Source of the DNA: Propionibacteriaceae bacterium
GTDB lineage: Bacteria; Actinomycetota; Actinomycetes; Propionibacteriales; Propionibacteriaceae
DNA: 7,312 bases
Direction: 5' to 3'
Assembly: GCA_031282235.1 (NCBI GenBank)
Contig: JAITED010000065.1
Coordinates: 1 to 7,312 of the forward strand
The position numbers and the translations under genes were made by a program. The notes beneath the pieces were generated by a model. The model was given only the letters and a program-made list of their open reading frames with translations. It ran no database searches and was not told the DNA's origin. How positions within the stretch are numbered: the first letter of the stretch is position 1; the number at the start of each line of letters is the position of its first letter. Positions 1-6,800 of this stretch are shown piece after piece.

Positions 1-1455
1 CGGATTTCGTACTATCCTGAAGCGTTTCGGGAGTTTATCGCCGCCGACTGGCAGCCGTATTCCGAACAGCCACCCGAGCAACTGGAGAACTCTAAATGGG
101 CAGTGGCGCGTCGTAGCGCACTCTCCAAACTGTTCCCCGGCGATAGGCTGATTATCCCGGCGGGCGGGATGAAAGTCCGCAGCAACGACACCGATTTCCG
201 TTACCGCCCCCACACCGCGTTTGCCCACCTCACCGGCTTGGGCACCGACCGGGAGCCGGACGCGGTGCTGGTGCTGGAGCCAACCGGGGATACGCACGCC
301 GCCACTTTGTACTTCCATCCCCGGGTGGCGCGTACCGACCCCGAGTTCTACGCTGACTCCCGTTACGGCGAGATGTGGGTAGGGCAACGCGAATCGCTGG
401 CGGAGATGAGCGCCCTGACCGGGCTTCCTTGCCAAGACATTTCGCTGCTGGATAATGCGCTGCGGGTCAACGCGGACAACATCACCATGCGTGTCATACG
501 CGACGCCGACCCCGACATCACCGAGATGGTCGATGCGCTCCGGGAATCCATCGCCGAGGGTTTGGACGAACAGCTACGTATCGCCAGTAGCGAATTACGC
601 CTTATCAAAGACGAATACGAGATTGACCAGATGCGTAAAACCTGCGAAGCCACTGCCCGCAGTTTCGAAGCGGTGGTGACAGACTTCCCGAACGCGGTGT
701 TGAACGGACGCGGCGAACGCTGGGTTGAGGGCATATTCGGATTACACGCCCGGCATCAGGGCAACGCCGTGGGCTATGACACGATTGCCGCTTCCGGCGA
801 CCACGCCAACACTTTGCACTGGATACGCAACGATGGCGAACTCCGCGAGGGCGACCTCATCCTGCTGGATGCCGGGGTGGAGTTGGACTCCCTGTTCACC
901 GCCGATATCACCCGTACCTTGCCGGTGAACGGCAAGTTCAGCCCGGCGCAACGGCAGGTGTATAAAGCGGTGCTGGCCGCGCAGCAAGCCGGTATTGACG
1001 TCGCCAAACCCGGGGTCACTTTCGACGACATTCACAAAGCAGCCACCTCAGTGCTGGCGTATTACCTAGAAAAGTGGGGAATGCTGCCGGTCAGCGCTGA
1101 GGAAGCGCTAACCGATGAGGGCGGCCAGTGGCGGCGCTGGATGGTGCATGGCACTAGCCACATGCTGGGCATTGACGTACACGACTGCGCCCACGCGCTG
1201 CGCGAACACTACAAGCAAGGCCCGCTGCAAGTCGGCATGGTGCTCACCGTGGAACCCGGACTCTACTTCAAAGCAAGCGACCTCAAGGTGCCGGAAGAAC
1301 TGCGCGGCATCGGGGTGCGTATTGAGGACGACATCCTAATCACCGAAACCGGTTGTGAACTGCTCTCCGGCGGGTTGCCGCGCGACCCAGACGCGGTGGA
1401 AGCCTGGATGGCACCGCTGCTGGAACGGGGGCGCACCCAAACCCGTAAATGGTGA
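1..1455 (+). CDS. pepP: Xaa-Pro aminopeptidase (aminopeptidase P, M24B), 5' end outside window
   Basis: This metallopeptidase removes the N-terminal residue from peptides whose second residue is proline; it is cytoplasmic and acts in peptide breakdown. Reading frame 1 is open from base 1, so the gene starts left of the window. The GTG at 103 is an internal valine, because the residues before it (FREFIAADW, then SKWAVARRSALSKLFPGDRL) match the N-terminus of long actinobacterial PepP proteins. Counting base 1 as codon 1, an AMP_N domain fills roughly residues 20-180 and the pita-bread catalytic domain 200-470. The five expected metal ligands are present: D290 (LLDAG), D302 (TADITRT), H387 (HGTSH), E418 (VEPGLYF) and E442 (RIEDD). 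The supporting histidines H273, H383 and H394 are also there. The 484 visible residues are close to the usual full length of about 490-530. It lies 72 bases upstream of the transporter gene on the same strand, so co-transcription is possible. The family call is secure. Confidence 0.95.
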   Translation, partial: RISYYPEAFREFIAADWQPYSEQPPEQLENSKWAVARRSALSKLFPGDRLIIPAGGMKVRSNDTDFRYRPHTAFAHLTGLGTDREPDAVLVLEPTGDTHAATLYFHPRVARTDPEFYADSRYGEMWVGQRESLAEMSALTGLPCQDISLLDNALRVNADNITMRVIRDADPDITEMVDALRESIAEGLDEQLRIASSELRLIKDEYEIDQMRKTCEATARSFEAVVTDFPNAVLNGRGERWVEGIFGLHARHQGNAVGYDTIAASGDHANTLHWIRNDGELREGDLILLDAGVELDSLFTADITRTLPVNGKFSPAQRQVYKAVLAAQQAGIDVAKPGVTFDDIHKAATSVLAYYLEKWGMLPVSAEEALTDEGGQWRRWMVHGTSHMLGIDVHDCAHALREHYKQGPLQVGMVLTVEPGLYFKASDLKVPEELRGIGVRIEDDILITETGCELLSGGLPRDPDAVEAWMAPLLERGRTQTRKW

Positions 1456-1463
1456 TGGCTTGC

Positions 1464-1476
1464 GGTTTAATAAACC
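1464..1476. promoter_or_regulatory. 13-bp palindrome between pepP and the MFS gene
   Basis: GGTTTA-A-TAAACC is a perfect inverted repeat with a single central base. It lies 8 bases after the pepP stop and about 50 bases before the MFS start. Its size and AT-rich centre would suit a small regulator operator, but I see no convincing -35/-10 pair around it. The stem is too short, and lacks a following T-run, to call it a terminator. The functional reading is inference. Confidence 0.25.
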
Positions 1477-1527
1477 TGACCTCTTTAGAACAATCAGACA
1501 ATACGACGTTGATTTGAGTGAGTTTTA

Positions 1528-2745
1528 GTGCTGGAGAAACCTTGTTGCCGCCCGGTGGATAACACCAGCGGGCCGGGTACGGTGCCGTTGGGTGGGCGTA
1601 CCGCAGTAATGGCTACCATGCTGCTGTTCGCGTATAACGGCCTCACGATGGGCGCGTTCGCGGGGTCGCTGGCGAGTCTCAAAGAGTTGTTCACGCTCTC
1701 GGCGTTGCAGGTCTCCGGCCTGCTCGTGGCCTCCGGGGTGATGGCCACCCTCGCTATGCAGGTGTGCGGACGGCTGGCTGACCGGATGGGGGCACGCCTT
1801 TTCGCGCTGGTCGGCATCTGGCCGTTGGTCATCGGCACCCTCACTTTGGCGTTGGCCCCTAGTTATCCCGTGCTGTTGCTCGGCGCGGCGCTGCTGGGGT
1901 TGGGCAACGGCGCGCTGGATGTCAGCATGAACGCCATCGCGGTGCAGGTGGAGCGGGCGCGCCCGCGTCCCATTATGAGTTTCTTTCACGGGCTGTGGTC
2001 GGCTGGCAACTTGAGCGGTTCAGGGGCGTTGGCGCTGTTCGCCGCACTCACTACGCTGGCTGCGGGGCGGGTGCTGCAGAGCGTACTGTTCGGCATCGCA
2101 GCGCTGGGGGTGGCCGCGTTTTTGGTGGCACGCCGTATCACCCCACAGACCGAAACCGTGGCGCAGGTGAGCGACGACGGCACCAAACTCAAACTACCTC
2201 CAGCTATCTATCTACTAGGGCTGATGGCGCTGGCGTTCGGCTTGGGTGAGGGTTCAGCGTTTGACTGGTCAGGGATTCACGTCACCCAAGTGGCCGCCGT
2301 GGAACCCACTCAGGGGGCGCTCGCCGTCACCGCTTTAGCCTTTGCCATCACCGTAATCCGGCTCACTGGGGATTTGATTGTTGCCAAGTTTGGACGGCGG
2401 TTAGTGGTGCGCACCGGTGCGGCACTGGCCATCATCGGCTACCTCATCGCTGGGTTTGGCAGCGGTTTTTGGTTGCTCGTCTCTGCTTGGGCGCTAGTCG
2501 GCCTAGGGATGGGCGTGGTCGCACCTCAGGTTTACGCCATCGCCGGGCACACCGGCGGTGGTCGCGGCCTTGCCGTAGTAGTGACGTTTGGCTACGCCGT
2601 ATTCCTCATCGGCCCCGCAGTGCTCGGAGCGCTAGTCACTTGGCTAGGGGTGCAACACGCCATGCTAGTGCCCGGCGCCTGCATGGTCGGCCTGCTGTTC
2701 CTAGCCCGTATCCTCCCAGAAAAAGGTGCCGACCCGACGCTGTGA
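1528..2745 (+). CDS. MFS transporter, YbjJ/FucP-like family, substrate unknown
   Basis: This is a 405-residue inner-membrane secondary transporter of the major facilitator superfamily, with alternating hydrophobic segments consistent with 12 helices in two halves. Motif A between helices 2 and 3 is clear (GRLADRMGARL, residues 81-91), and a degenerate copy lies between helices 8 and 9 (GDLIVAKFGRR, 281-291). Several motifs resemble the YbjJ-like branch of sugar permease relatives: GLGNGALDVSMNA (124-136), FFHGLWSAG (152-160) and EGSAFDWS (241-248). The central cytoplasmic loop is at about 201-224. The GTG at 1528 is the first start codon after an in-frame TGA at 1519-1521, with only a weak purine stretch (GAGTGAG, 1516-1522) before it. 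An ATG at 1609 (residue 28) is a possible alternative, but it would begin inside the first helix, so the GTG is preferred. It follows pepP with a 72-base gap and faces the ABC operon. The substrate cannot be read from the sequence, and export is as possible as import. Confidence 0.88.
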   Translation: MLEKPCCRPVDNTSGPGTVPLGGRTAVMATMLLFAYNGLTMGAFAGSLASLKELFTLSALQVSGLLVASGVMATLAMQVCGRLADRMGARLFALVGIWPLVIGTLTLALAPSYPVLLLGAALLGLGNGALDVSMNAIAVQVERARPRPIMSFFHGLWSAGNLSGSGALALFAALTTLAAGRVLQSVLFGIAALGVAAFLVARRITPQTETVAQVSDDGTKLKLPPAIYLLGLMALAFGLGEGSAFDWSGIHVTQVAAVEPTQGALAVTALAFAITVIRLTGDLIVAKFGRRLVVRTGAALAIIGYLIAGFGSGFWLLVSAWALVGLGMGVVAPQVYAIAGHTGGGRGLAVVVTFGYAVFLIGPAVLGALVTWLGVQHAMLVPGACMVGLLFLARILPEKGADPTL

Positions 2746-2782
2746 CTAGGGGTTTGTTCTCCCTCCGTCATACTGCTTATGC

Positions 2783-2965
2783 GTGAGACATGCGAGACTC
2801 AAAATGTGAGACGCCGGAATGATTCCTCTAAAGCCCCCTTCTTGAAGGGGGTGGCAGGCGTAGCCTGACGGGGGTTATCTCCCCGCGCCACTCACCAAGA
2901 ACCCCCGCCGCCTGCGGCGGCACCCCCTTTGAAAAGGGGGCTTCAAATGATTTCTCATGCGAGAC
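2783..2965. repeat. Short GAGAC-core repeats flanking the inverted-repeat element
   Basis: The 10-mer CATGCGAGAC occurs at 2789-2798 and again at 2956-2965, one copy on each side of the large inverted element. GTGAGAC occurs at 2783-2789 and 2806-2812. GAGACGC occurs at 2808-2814 and 2961-2967. The copies are direct repeats. They do not touch the ends of the element (32 bases from the left end, 12 from the right), so they are not simple target-site duplications. What they do is unknown; they may be part of a larger repeat unit. Confidence 0.5.
2831..2943. repeat. MITE/REP-like inverted-repeat element between convergent genes
   Basis: Two half-elements of 46 and 44 bases (2831-2876 and 2900-2943) face each other across a 23-base spacer (2877-2899). 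Their outer 21 bases match at 18 positions, and their inner 8 bases (CGGGGGTT and its complement) match exactly. Each half folds by itself. The left half has a 7-bp C5T2/A2G5 hairpin with loop CTTG (2834-2851) and a CAGGC-GTA-GCCTG hairpin (2855-2867). The right half has a GCCGCC-TGC-GGCGGC hairpin (2907-2921) and a 7-bp C5T2/A2G5 hairpin with loop TGAA (2923-2940). The minor hairpins differ in sequence but both keep pairing, which suggests the structure is maintained. No transposase is present. It sits where the MFS gene and the ABC operon converge, so it may help end both transcripts, although the T-runs after the stems are poor. The MITE/REP label is inference from layout. Confidence 0.6.
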
Positions 2966-2997
2966 GCTGAGATACTGGGATACACCTTTACGCACTT

Positions 2998-3945
2998 TTA
3001 ACGCGGTACAGCGCCAGCAACCCAATGGCTAGGGCTAATCTCCACTAGGTCGCCGTAGTTGCCGTGGCCGTCGTAGGCTACGCGGTTGCGCCAACCGATG
3101 CCGTGGCGCTCACGCGCCAGTTTGGGGTCGGCGATGGGGGTAGCGCTCAACAGGGCTTTCGTATAGGGATGCTCGGGAGTCTCAAAAACAGCCGCAGTGG
3201 TGCCCAACTCCACTATGCGACCGCGGTGCATCACGGCAGTACGGGTGGAGATGTCGCGCACCACAGCTAGGTCATGGCTGACGAACAGGTAGGTGAGTCC
3301 CAGTTCCGTTTGAAGGTCGTGTAACAGTTGCAGCACCTGCGCTTGCACAGACAAATCCAGCGACGACACCGGCTCGTCGCAGAATACGAACGCCGGGCGG
3401 ACGCTGATAGCGCGAGCGATACCGATACGCTGGCGCTGACCGCCAGAGAAGTTCCGCGGATATTTATATACGTCAGCCCCGGTGATGCCGACTGCCGTCA
3501 ACGCTTCCAGCGCGCGAGTCTCCGGGTCGGCATCGGCCGCCAGCACCTGCAGCGGCTCCAACACCTGCTCTAAAGCGGTGCGGTGCGGGTTTAACGAGCT
3601 GAACGGGTCTTGATACACCACCTGCATCTGCCGGTGATACGTTAAGCGTTCCGCTTCTGACAAGGCAGTTAGCTCTACGCCGTCGTAAAATATCCGTCCT
3701 GAGGTAGCCTCATCCATCTGCATCATGCAGCGCCCCAGCGTGGTTTTACCGGAACCGGACTCCCCCACCACCGCCAACGTTTCCCCCCGAAATACGCTGA
3801 GACTCACGTCGTCCACCGCTTTCAGCATCCGTATCGTGCGCCCGAACGCACCTTTGATGGGGAAATGCTTCGCCAAATGCTCCGCGCGCAGCAGTTCCGT
3901 ATCAGCCGCCCTGACGATAGTTTCAGTTACTTCAGCGCTACTCAT
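2998..3945 (-). CDS. dppF: Oligopeptide/dipeptide ABC importer ATP-binding subunit (DppF/OppF type)
   Basis: This is one of the two ATPases that drive peptide uptake from the cytoplasmic face of the permease pair. The 315-residue protein has Walker A GESGSGKTT (61-69), Q-loop glutamine Q112 (YQDPFSSLNP), signature FSGGQ (166-170), Walker B ending in D190-E191, D-loop SSLD (194-197) and switch histidine H224. The FSGGQ form, instead of LSGGQ, is commonly seen in DppF/OppF-type subunits. The C-terminal peptide-transporter extension is present (HPYTKALLSATP, 259-270) and continues to a normal end. The ATG at 3943-3945 overlaps the stop of the preceding ATPase as ATGA, and a G-rich stretch stands in for a ribosome site. 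It is the last gene of the operon; the inverted-repeat element lies just beyond its stop. All catalytic motifs are intact. The dpp name reflects family and position only; the peptide range is unknown. Confidence 0.93.
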   Translation of the reverse strand: MSSAEVTETIVRAADTELLRAEHLAKHFPIKGAFGRTIRMLKAVDDVSLSVFRGETLAVVGESGSGKTTLGRCMMQMDEATSGRIFYDGVELTALSEAERLTYHRQMQVVYQDPFSSLNPHRTALEQVLEPLQVLAADADPETRALEALTAVGITGADVYKYPRNFSGGQRQRIGIARAISVRPAFVFCDEPVSSLDLSVQAQVLQLLHDLQTELGLTYLFVSHDLAVVRDISTRTAVMHRGRIVELGTTAAVFETPEHPYTKALLSATPIADPKLARERHGIGWRNRVAYDGHGNYGDLVEISPSHWVAGAVPR

Positions 3946-4880
3946 AGGGCCACCCCCGCGTCGCTCTCCCCAGTTTCACCAGCGCCAGCCGGCACTAGGT
4001 AACGATGGGTGGGGCTGGGGTACGTATAACGCGCGGCATCATCCAGCCACTCGGGCGCAATCTGCTCCCCTACACTGCCCAGACGTTTAGCGTTATGCCC
4101 CTGAATCGCATCCAAAAGGCCGACGGTGTACGGGTGGCGGGCATCGTAGAAGATTTCATCCACACTGCCCTCCTCAACTATGCGCCCGGCGCACATCACC
4201 GCCACTTGGTCGCACATCTCAGCCACCACGCCGAGGTCGTGAGTGACCAGCACCACCGACAGCCCCTCGGCCGCTTTCACCTGCCGTATCAAATCCAGAA
4301 TCTGGGCTTGCACGGTCACATCTAGCGCGGTGGTGGGTTCATCAGCAATCAGCAGCGCAGGTTTGGCGAGCAGCGCCATCGCAATCATCACCCGTTGGCG
4401 CATCCCGCCGGATAGTTCATGCGGATACTGCCTGAGCATCCGGGACGGTTCAGCAATCCCCACCTGCTGTAGTGCGGATACCGCCAACTGTTCCGCTTGC
4501 CGTTTCTCGTTCGGCTGGAACCGCGCAATCACCTCCGCGAGGTGAAACCCCACTTTGCGCAGCGGATTTAGGCTAGTCATCGGGTCTTGAAATATCATCG
4601 CCACTGGCCAGCGCGTTTTAGCGTCATACGGCACCCCGTCCACAACGCAGGAATCCCAGCGGCGCACCGCCGCCTCGGGCAACAGCGACAGGATGGAACG
4701 CATCGTCATGGTCTTGCCAGAGCCAGACTCCCCCACGATGCCCAAAGTTTGCCCCCGCGTCACCCGCAGGTCAACGTTGCGTAAAATACGGGTCGGTGCC
4801 CCCCGGCGCGGCACAATCTCCAGCGACAACCCGCTCAACTCCAAAATGTAGTCGTCTAAGTTTTGTTGCTGGGGGTTCAC
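3942..4880 (-). CDS. dppD: Oligopeptide/dipeptide ABC importer ATP-binding subunit (DppD/OppD type)
   Basis: This is the partner ATPase, expected to form a heterodimer with the downstream DppF-type subunit. In 312 residues it shows Walker A GESGSGKTM (50-58), Q98 in FQDPMTSLNP, signature LSGGM (156-160), Walker B ending in D180-E181, the D-loop aspartate at 187 and switch histidine H214 (VTHDLGVV). LSGGM followed by RQRVMIAMAL is the usual DppD/OppD form. The HPYT of the C-terminal oligopeptide extension is at 249-252. The start is a GTG at 4878-4880 that shares GTGA with the permease stop. A clear GGAGG at 4888-4892, 7 bases upstream and inside the permease gene, supports this start. The C-terminal tail after about residue 285 is rich in Gly and Ala and poorly conserved in character. 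The motifs indicate a working ATPase. Confidence 0.93.
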   Translation of the reverse strand: MNPQQQNLDDYILELSGLSLEIVPRRGAPTRILRNVDLRVTRGQTLGIVGESGSGKTMTMRSILSLLPEAAVRRWDSCVVDGVPYDAKTRWPVAMIFQDPMTSLNPLRKVGFHLAEVIARFQPNEKRQAEQLAVSALQQVGIAEPSRMLRQYPHELSGGMRQRVMIAMALLAKPALLIADEPTTALDVTVQAQILDLIRQVKAAEGLSVVLVTHDLGVVAEMCDQVAVMCAGRIVEEGSVDEIFYDARHPYTVGLLDAIQGHNAKRLGSVGEQIAPEWLDDAARYTYPSPTHRYLVPAGAGETGESDAGVAL

Positions 4881-5758
4881 TGCTCTACCTCCGTCGCTTT
4901 ACGGGTGACGTTGGTGAGCACGTTTAGGCAGTAGACCGTCGCCATGATGAGTGCGCCCGGGATGATGGCCAGATGCGGCAACTGTTGCAGCGAGCCTTGG
5001 GCAATCTGCAAAAGTTGCCCCCAGGAGGCTTGCGGGGGTTGGATGCCGCGCCCTAGGAACGACAAGGTGGCTTCGCTCATCATCGCCCCGGATACCGCCG
5101 CCGAAGCGGCCACCAGAATTGTGGGCAGGCAATCGGGGAGTACATGCCAAAGTGCGGTACGGAAACTTTTCTGGCCGATATATACGGCGTATCGCACGTA
5201 GGTACGCTCCCTGATAGAGAGAGTTTCGGCTCTCACTAGGCGCGCAGTGCCCATCCAACTGAACCCGCCCACGCAGATAACGATGGTGAAGATACCGGGT
5301 TTCAGCAGTAGCGACACCACCATCACCATCAACAACCAAGGTAGCGAGTTGAAGAAATCGACTATTCGCATCAGCAGGCCGTCCAGCCACGATGGGGCGA
5401 ACCCGGCACTTAGCCCCACCACTACTCCAATACCGGTGCCCGTTAGGGTGGCGAGCAGCCCTACCGCCAGCGAGACGCGCCCGCCGTATAACACCCGTAT
5501 GAAGTAATCGCGGCCCAACCCGTCAGTGCCAAACCAGTGCGCGGCACTCGGCGGTTGGCTCATGGAGTCGAGGTCGAGCGCGTCCGGGTCGATGCCCCAC
5601 AGCGGTGCCGAAAGCGCGAACCCTACGATGACTAGCAGTAACACTGCCGCCCCGATAGCCTGCGGCGAATCCAAAAACGCACTCGCCCACCGGTGGCGGA
5701 AACCGTTCGGCTCGCCGGTTGCGTGCGCAACCGCGCGGGGTTTCTTAACCAGACTCAT
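4877..5758 (-). CDS. dppC: Peptide ABC importer permease (DppC/OppC type)
   Basis: This is one of two membrane subunits that form the translocation path. The 293-residue protein has a cytoplasmic N-terminus, a first helix at about 35-55, then the FGTDGLGRD motif (76-84) typical of DppC, and about five further helices near 93-117, 135-151, 154-170, 207-227 and 262-283. SEATLSFLGRGIQPPQASWG (228-247) is also characteristic of the family. The ATPase-contact EAA loop is at about 186-209, but the EAA residues themselves are replaced (YVRYAVYIGQ, keeping the glycine at 195). The usual C-terminal GDxLRDxLDPR motif is replaced by NVLTNVTRKATEVEQ. This marks a divergent branch rather than a broken gene, since the frame is intact. 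The ATG at 5756-5758 overlaps the DppB stop (ATGA) and follows AAAGGAG (5766-5772) by 7 bases. Confidence 0.9.
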   Translation of the reverse strand: MSLVKKPRAVAHATGEPNGFRHRWASAFLDSPQAIGAAVLLLVIVGFALSAPLWGIDPDALDLDSMSQPPSAAHWFGTDGLGRDYFIRVLYGGRVSLAVGLLATLTGTGIGVVVGLSAGFAPSWLDGLLMRIVDFFNSLPWLLMVMVVSLLLKPGIFTIVICVGGFSWMGTARLVRAETLSIRERTYVRYAVYIGQKSFRTALWHVLPDCLPTILVAASAAVSGAMMSEATLSFLGRGIQPPQASWGQLLQIAQGSLQQLPHLAIIPGALIMATVYCLNVLTNVTRKATEVEQ

Positions 5759-6714
5759 GCGGCGGCTCCTTTCAACCGCACGCGGGGGTCAGCTAGGCGA
5801 TACGAGATGTCGGCCAGCAGGTTTCCGATGATAACTAGGGCGGCGGAGAGCAGCAGCACCGCCATCACCACTGGGTAATCAAAGTTGTTGATGGCGTCCG
5901 CGAAATACTTTCCGACGCCCGGCCACGCGAAGATGGTCTCAGTGATGAGCGCCCCAGTGACCAGCATGGGCAGCGCCAACCCCAACTGCGTAATCACTGG
6001 CAGCAGTACATGGCGAGAGATGTGGCCAGCAAAAATCTCCCGTTTGCTGGCGCCGAACGCCCGCTGCACCATCACGTAATCCTCGTTTAGTTGAGTGATG
6101 GTTGAGGAGCGCACGTAGCGCGACATATCGGGATAGAACGCCACGATGAGCACCAAACCGGGCATGACTAGGTGTTGCAGAAAATCTGGGAAATCAGTTC
6201 TGCCGACGCTGTGCATCCCGATAATCGGGAAAAGCCGCAACTGGAACCCGAGGAAATACATCACCAGCAGCGCAAACCAGAACGGCGGCATGGAGATGAA
6301 CAGCGCGTTGCTGGTGTCAATTACGGTATCGGTGATACGGCCACGGTTGGCACCGGCCACCAACCCTAAAGTGATAGCCAACACCAGCGCGATGAGATAC
6401 GCAGGCAGCACCAGAGAGATAGAGTTCGGAATTTTAGTAAGCAAGTCATCGGCGATGGAGTGGCGGCTGATTAGGGAATACCCAAAATCGCCTTGCAGTA
6501 CACCCAAAATCCAGCGCCCGTATTGCACCAGAAACGGGTCGTTGAGGCCGTAGCGTTCCCGCAGCGCCTCCAGCGCCTCGCGGTCCATGTCGGGGGTGGC
6601 GAACGAGTCGATAACGTCGTAGGGCAACAGGTGCATGATGCCAAACACCACAAACGAGATGAGCAACAGTAGCGGCACTGCAACCAGCAGCCGCCGCACC
6701 AGATAGCTCAACAT
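5755..6714 (-). CDS. dppB: Peptide ABC importer permease (DppB/OppB type)
   Basis: This is the second membrane subunit, pairing with the DppC-type protein. From the ATG at 6712-6714 it has 319 residues and six predicted helices near 9-29, 99-121, 134-156, 182-198, 241-263 and 283-304. Family signs include the N-terminal LVRRLL before helix 1, RYGLNDPFLVQYGRW (54-68), GDFGYSL (75-81), the ATPase-contact loop at about 212-240 with the conserved glycine 221 (AFGAS) and HVLLPVIT, FAWPGVGKYF (262-271), and the closing SYRLADPRVR (304-313). A GTG directly before the ATG would add one residue, but it is only one base after the AAAGGAG ribosome site, so the ATG is preferred. The gene is 86 bases downstream of the binding-protein stop and overlaps dppC by 4 bases. 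It looks intact. Confidence 0.93.
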   Translation of the reverse strand: MLSYLVRRLLVAVPLLLLISFVVFGIMHLLPYDVIDSFATPDMDREALEALRERYGLNDPFLVQYGRWILGVLQGDFGYSLISRHSIADDLLTKIPNSISLVLPAYLIALVLAITLGLVAGANRGRITDTVIDTSNALFISMPPFWFALLVMYFLGFQLRLFPIIGMHSVGRTDFPDFLQHLVMPGLVLIVAFYPDMSRYVRSSTITQLNEDYVMVQRAFGASKREIFAGHISRHVLLPVITQLGLALPMLVTGALITETIFAWPGVGKYFADAINNFDYPVVMAVLLLSAALVIIGNLLADISYRLADPRVRLKGAAA

Positions 6715-6718
6715 CACA

Positions 6719-6725
6719 CTCCTTT
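6719..6725 (-). promoter_or_regulatory. Ribosome binding site of the DppB-type permease
   Basis: AAAGGAG, read on the minus strand, ends 4 bases before the ATG at 6712-6714 and only 1 base before the adjacent GTG at 6715-6717. The spacing decides for the ATG. The site lies outside the upstream stem-loop and should be free for ribosomes when that hairpin forms. Confidence 0.7.
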
Positions 6726-6742
6726 GCCGAACAGTCTAATCG

Positions 6743-6792
6743 AGCTACTGGGAGGGTTGGGGGAAGAAGGAAACCCCAACCCTCCCAGAGCT
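6743..6792 (-). promoter_or_regulatory. Stem-loop between binding-protein and permease genes
   Basis: CTGGGAGGGTTGGGG (6748-6762) and its exact complement (6774-6788) form a 15-bp perfect stem around an 11-base loop. With one bulged base (6747), AGCT at 6743-6746 can pair with AGCT at 6789-6792 and lengthen it. In the operon transcript it begins about 8-12 bases after the binding-protein stop, has a pyrimidine-rich loop, and is not followed by a U-run. It is therefore not a standard intrinsic terminator. Stem-loops here in other importer operons (for example between malE and malF in enteric bacteria) protect the upstream mRNA from 3' decay or cause partial termination, giving more binding protein than permease. 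That role here is inference. Confidence 0.7.
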
Positions 6793-6800
6793 AACAGGCA

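Noticed and set aside
363..734. Minus-strand open frame of 123 codons inside pepP
   Set aside because: It lies wholly antisense to a well-supported catalytic gene, has a serine- and arginine-rich low-complexity translation, and no recognisable domain or ribosome site.
1609..1611. ATG at 1609 as the start of the MFS gene
   Set aside because: It would begin within the first membrane helix and has no ribosome site at suitable distance. The GTG at 1528 gives a complete N-terminus, although its ribosome site is also weak.
1494..1989. Two overlapping minus-strand frames opposite the MFS gene
   Set aside because: Both translations are composition artefacts (rich in R, Q, H, A and P) antisense to a protein with clear helix and motif structure.
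2831..2943. Calling the inverted element a standard Rho-independent terminator
   Set aside because: The stems are strong, but what follows on either strand is only CTTCAAATG or CTTTAGAGG, without a real T-run. Termination remains possible but is not shown.
2789..2965. CATGCGAGAC copies as target-site duplications of a transposon
   Set aside because: They are 32 and 12 bases away from the element's ends rather than adjacent.
2746..2997. CRISPR array
   Set aside because: The repeats are short, irregular and partly inverted, with no regular spacers and no cas genes nearby.
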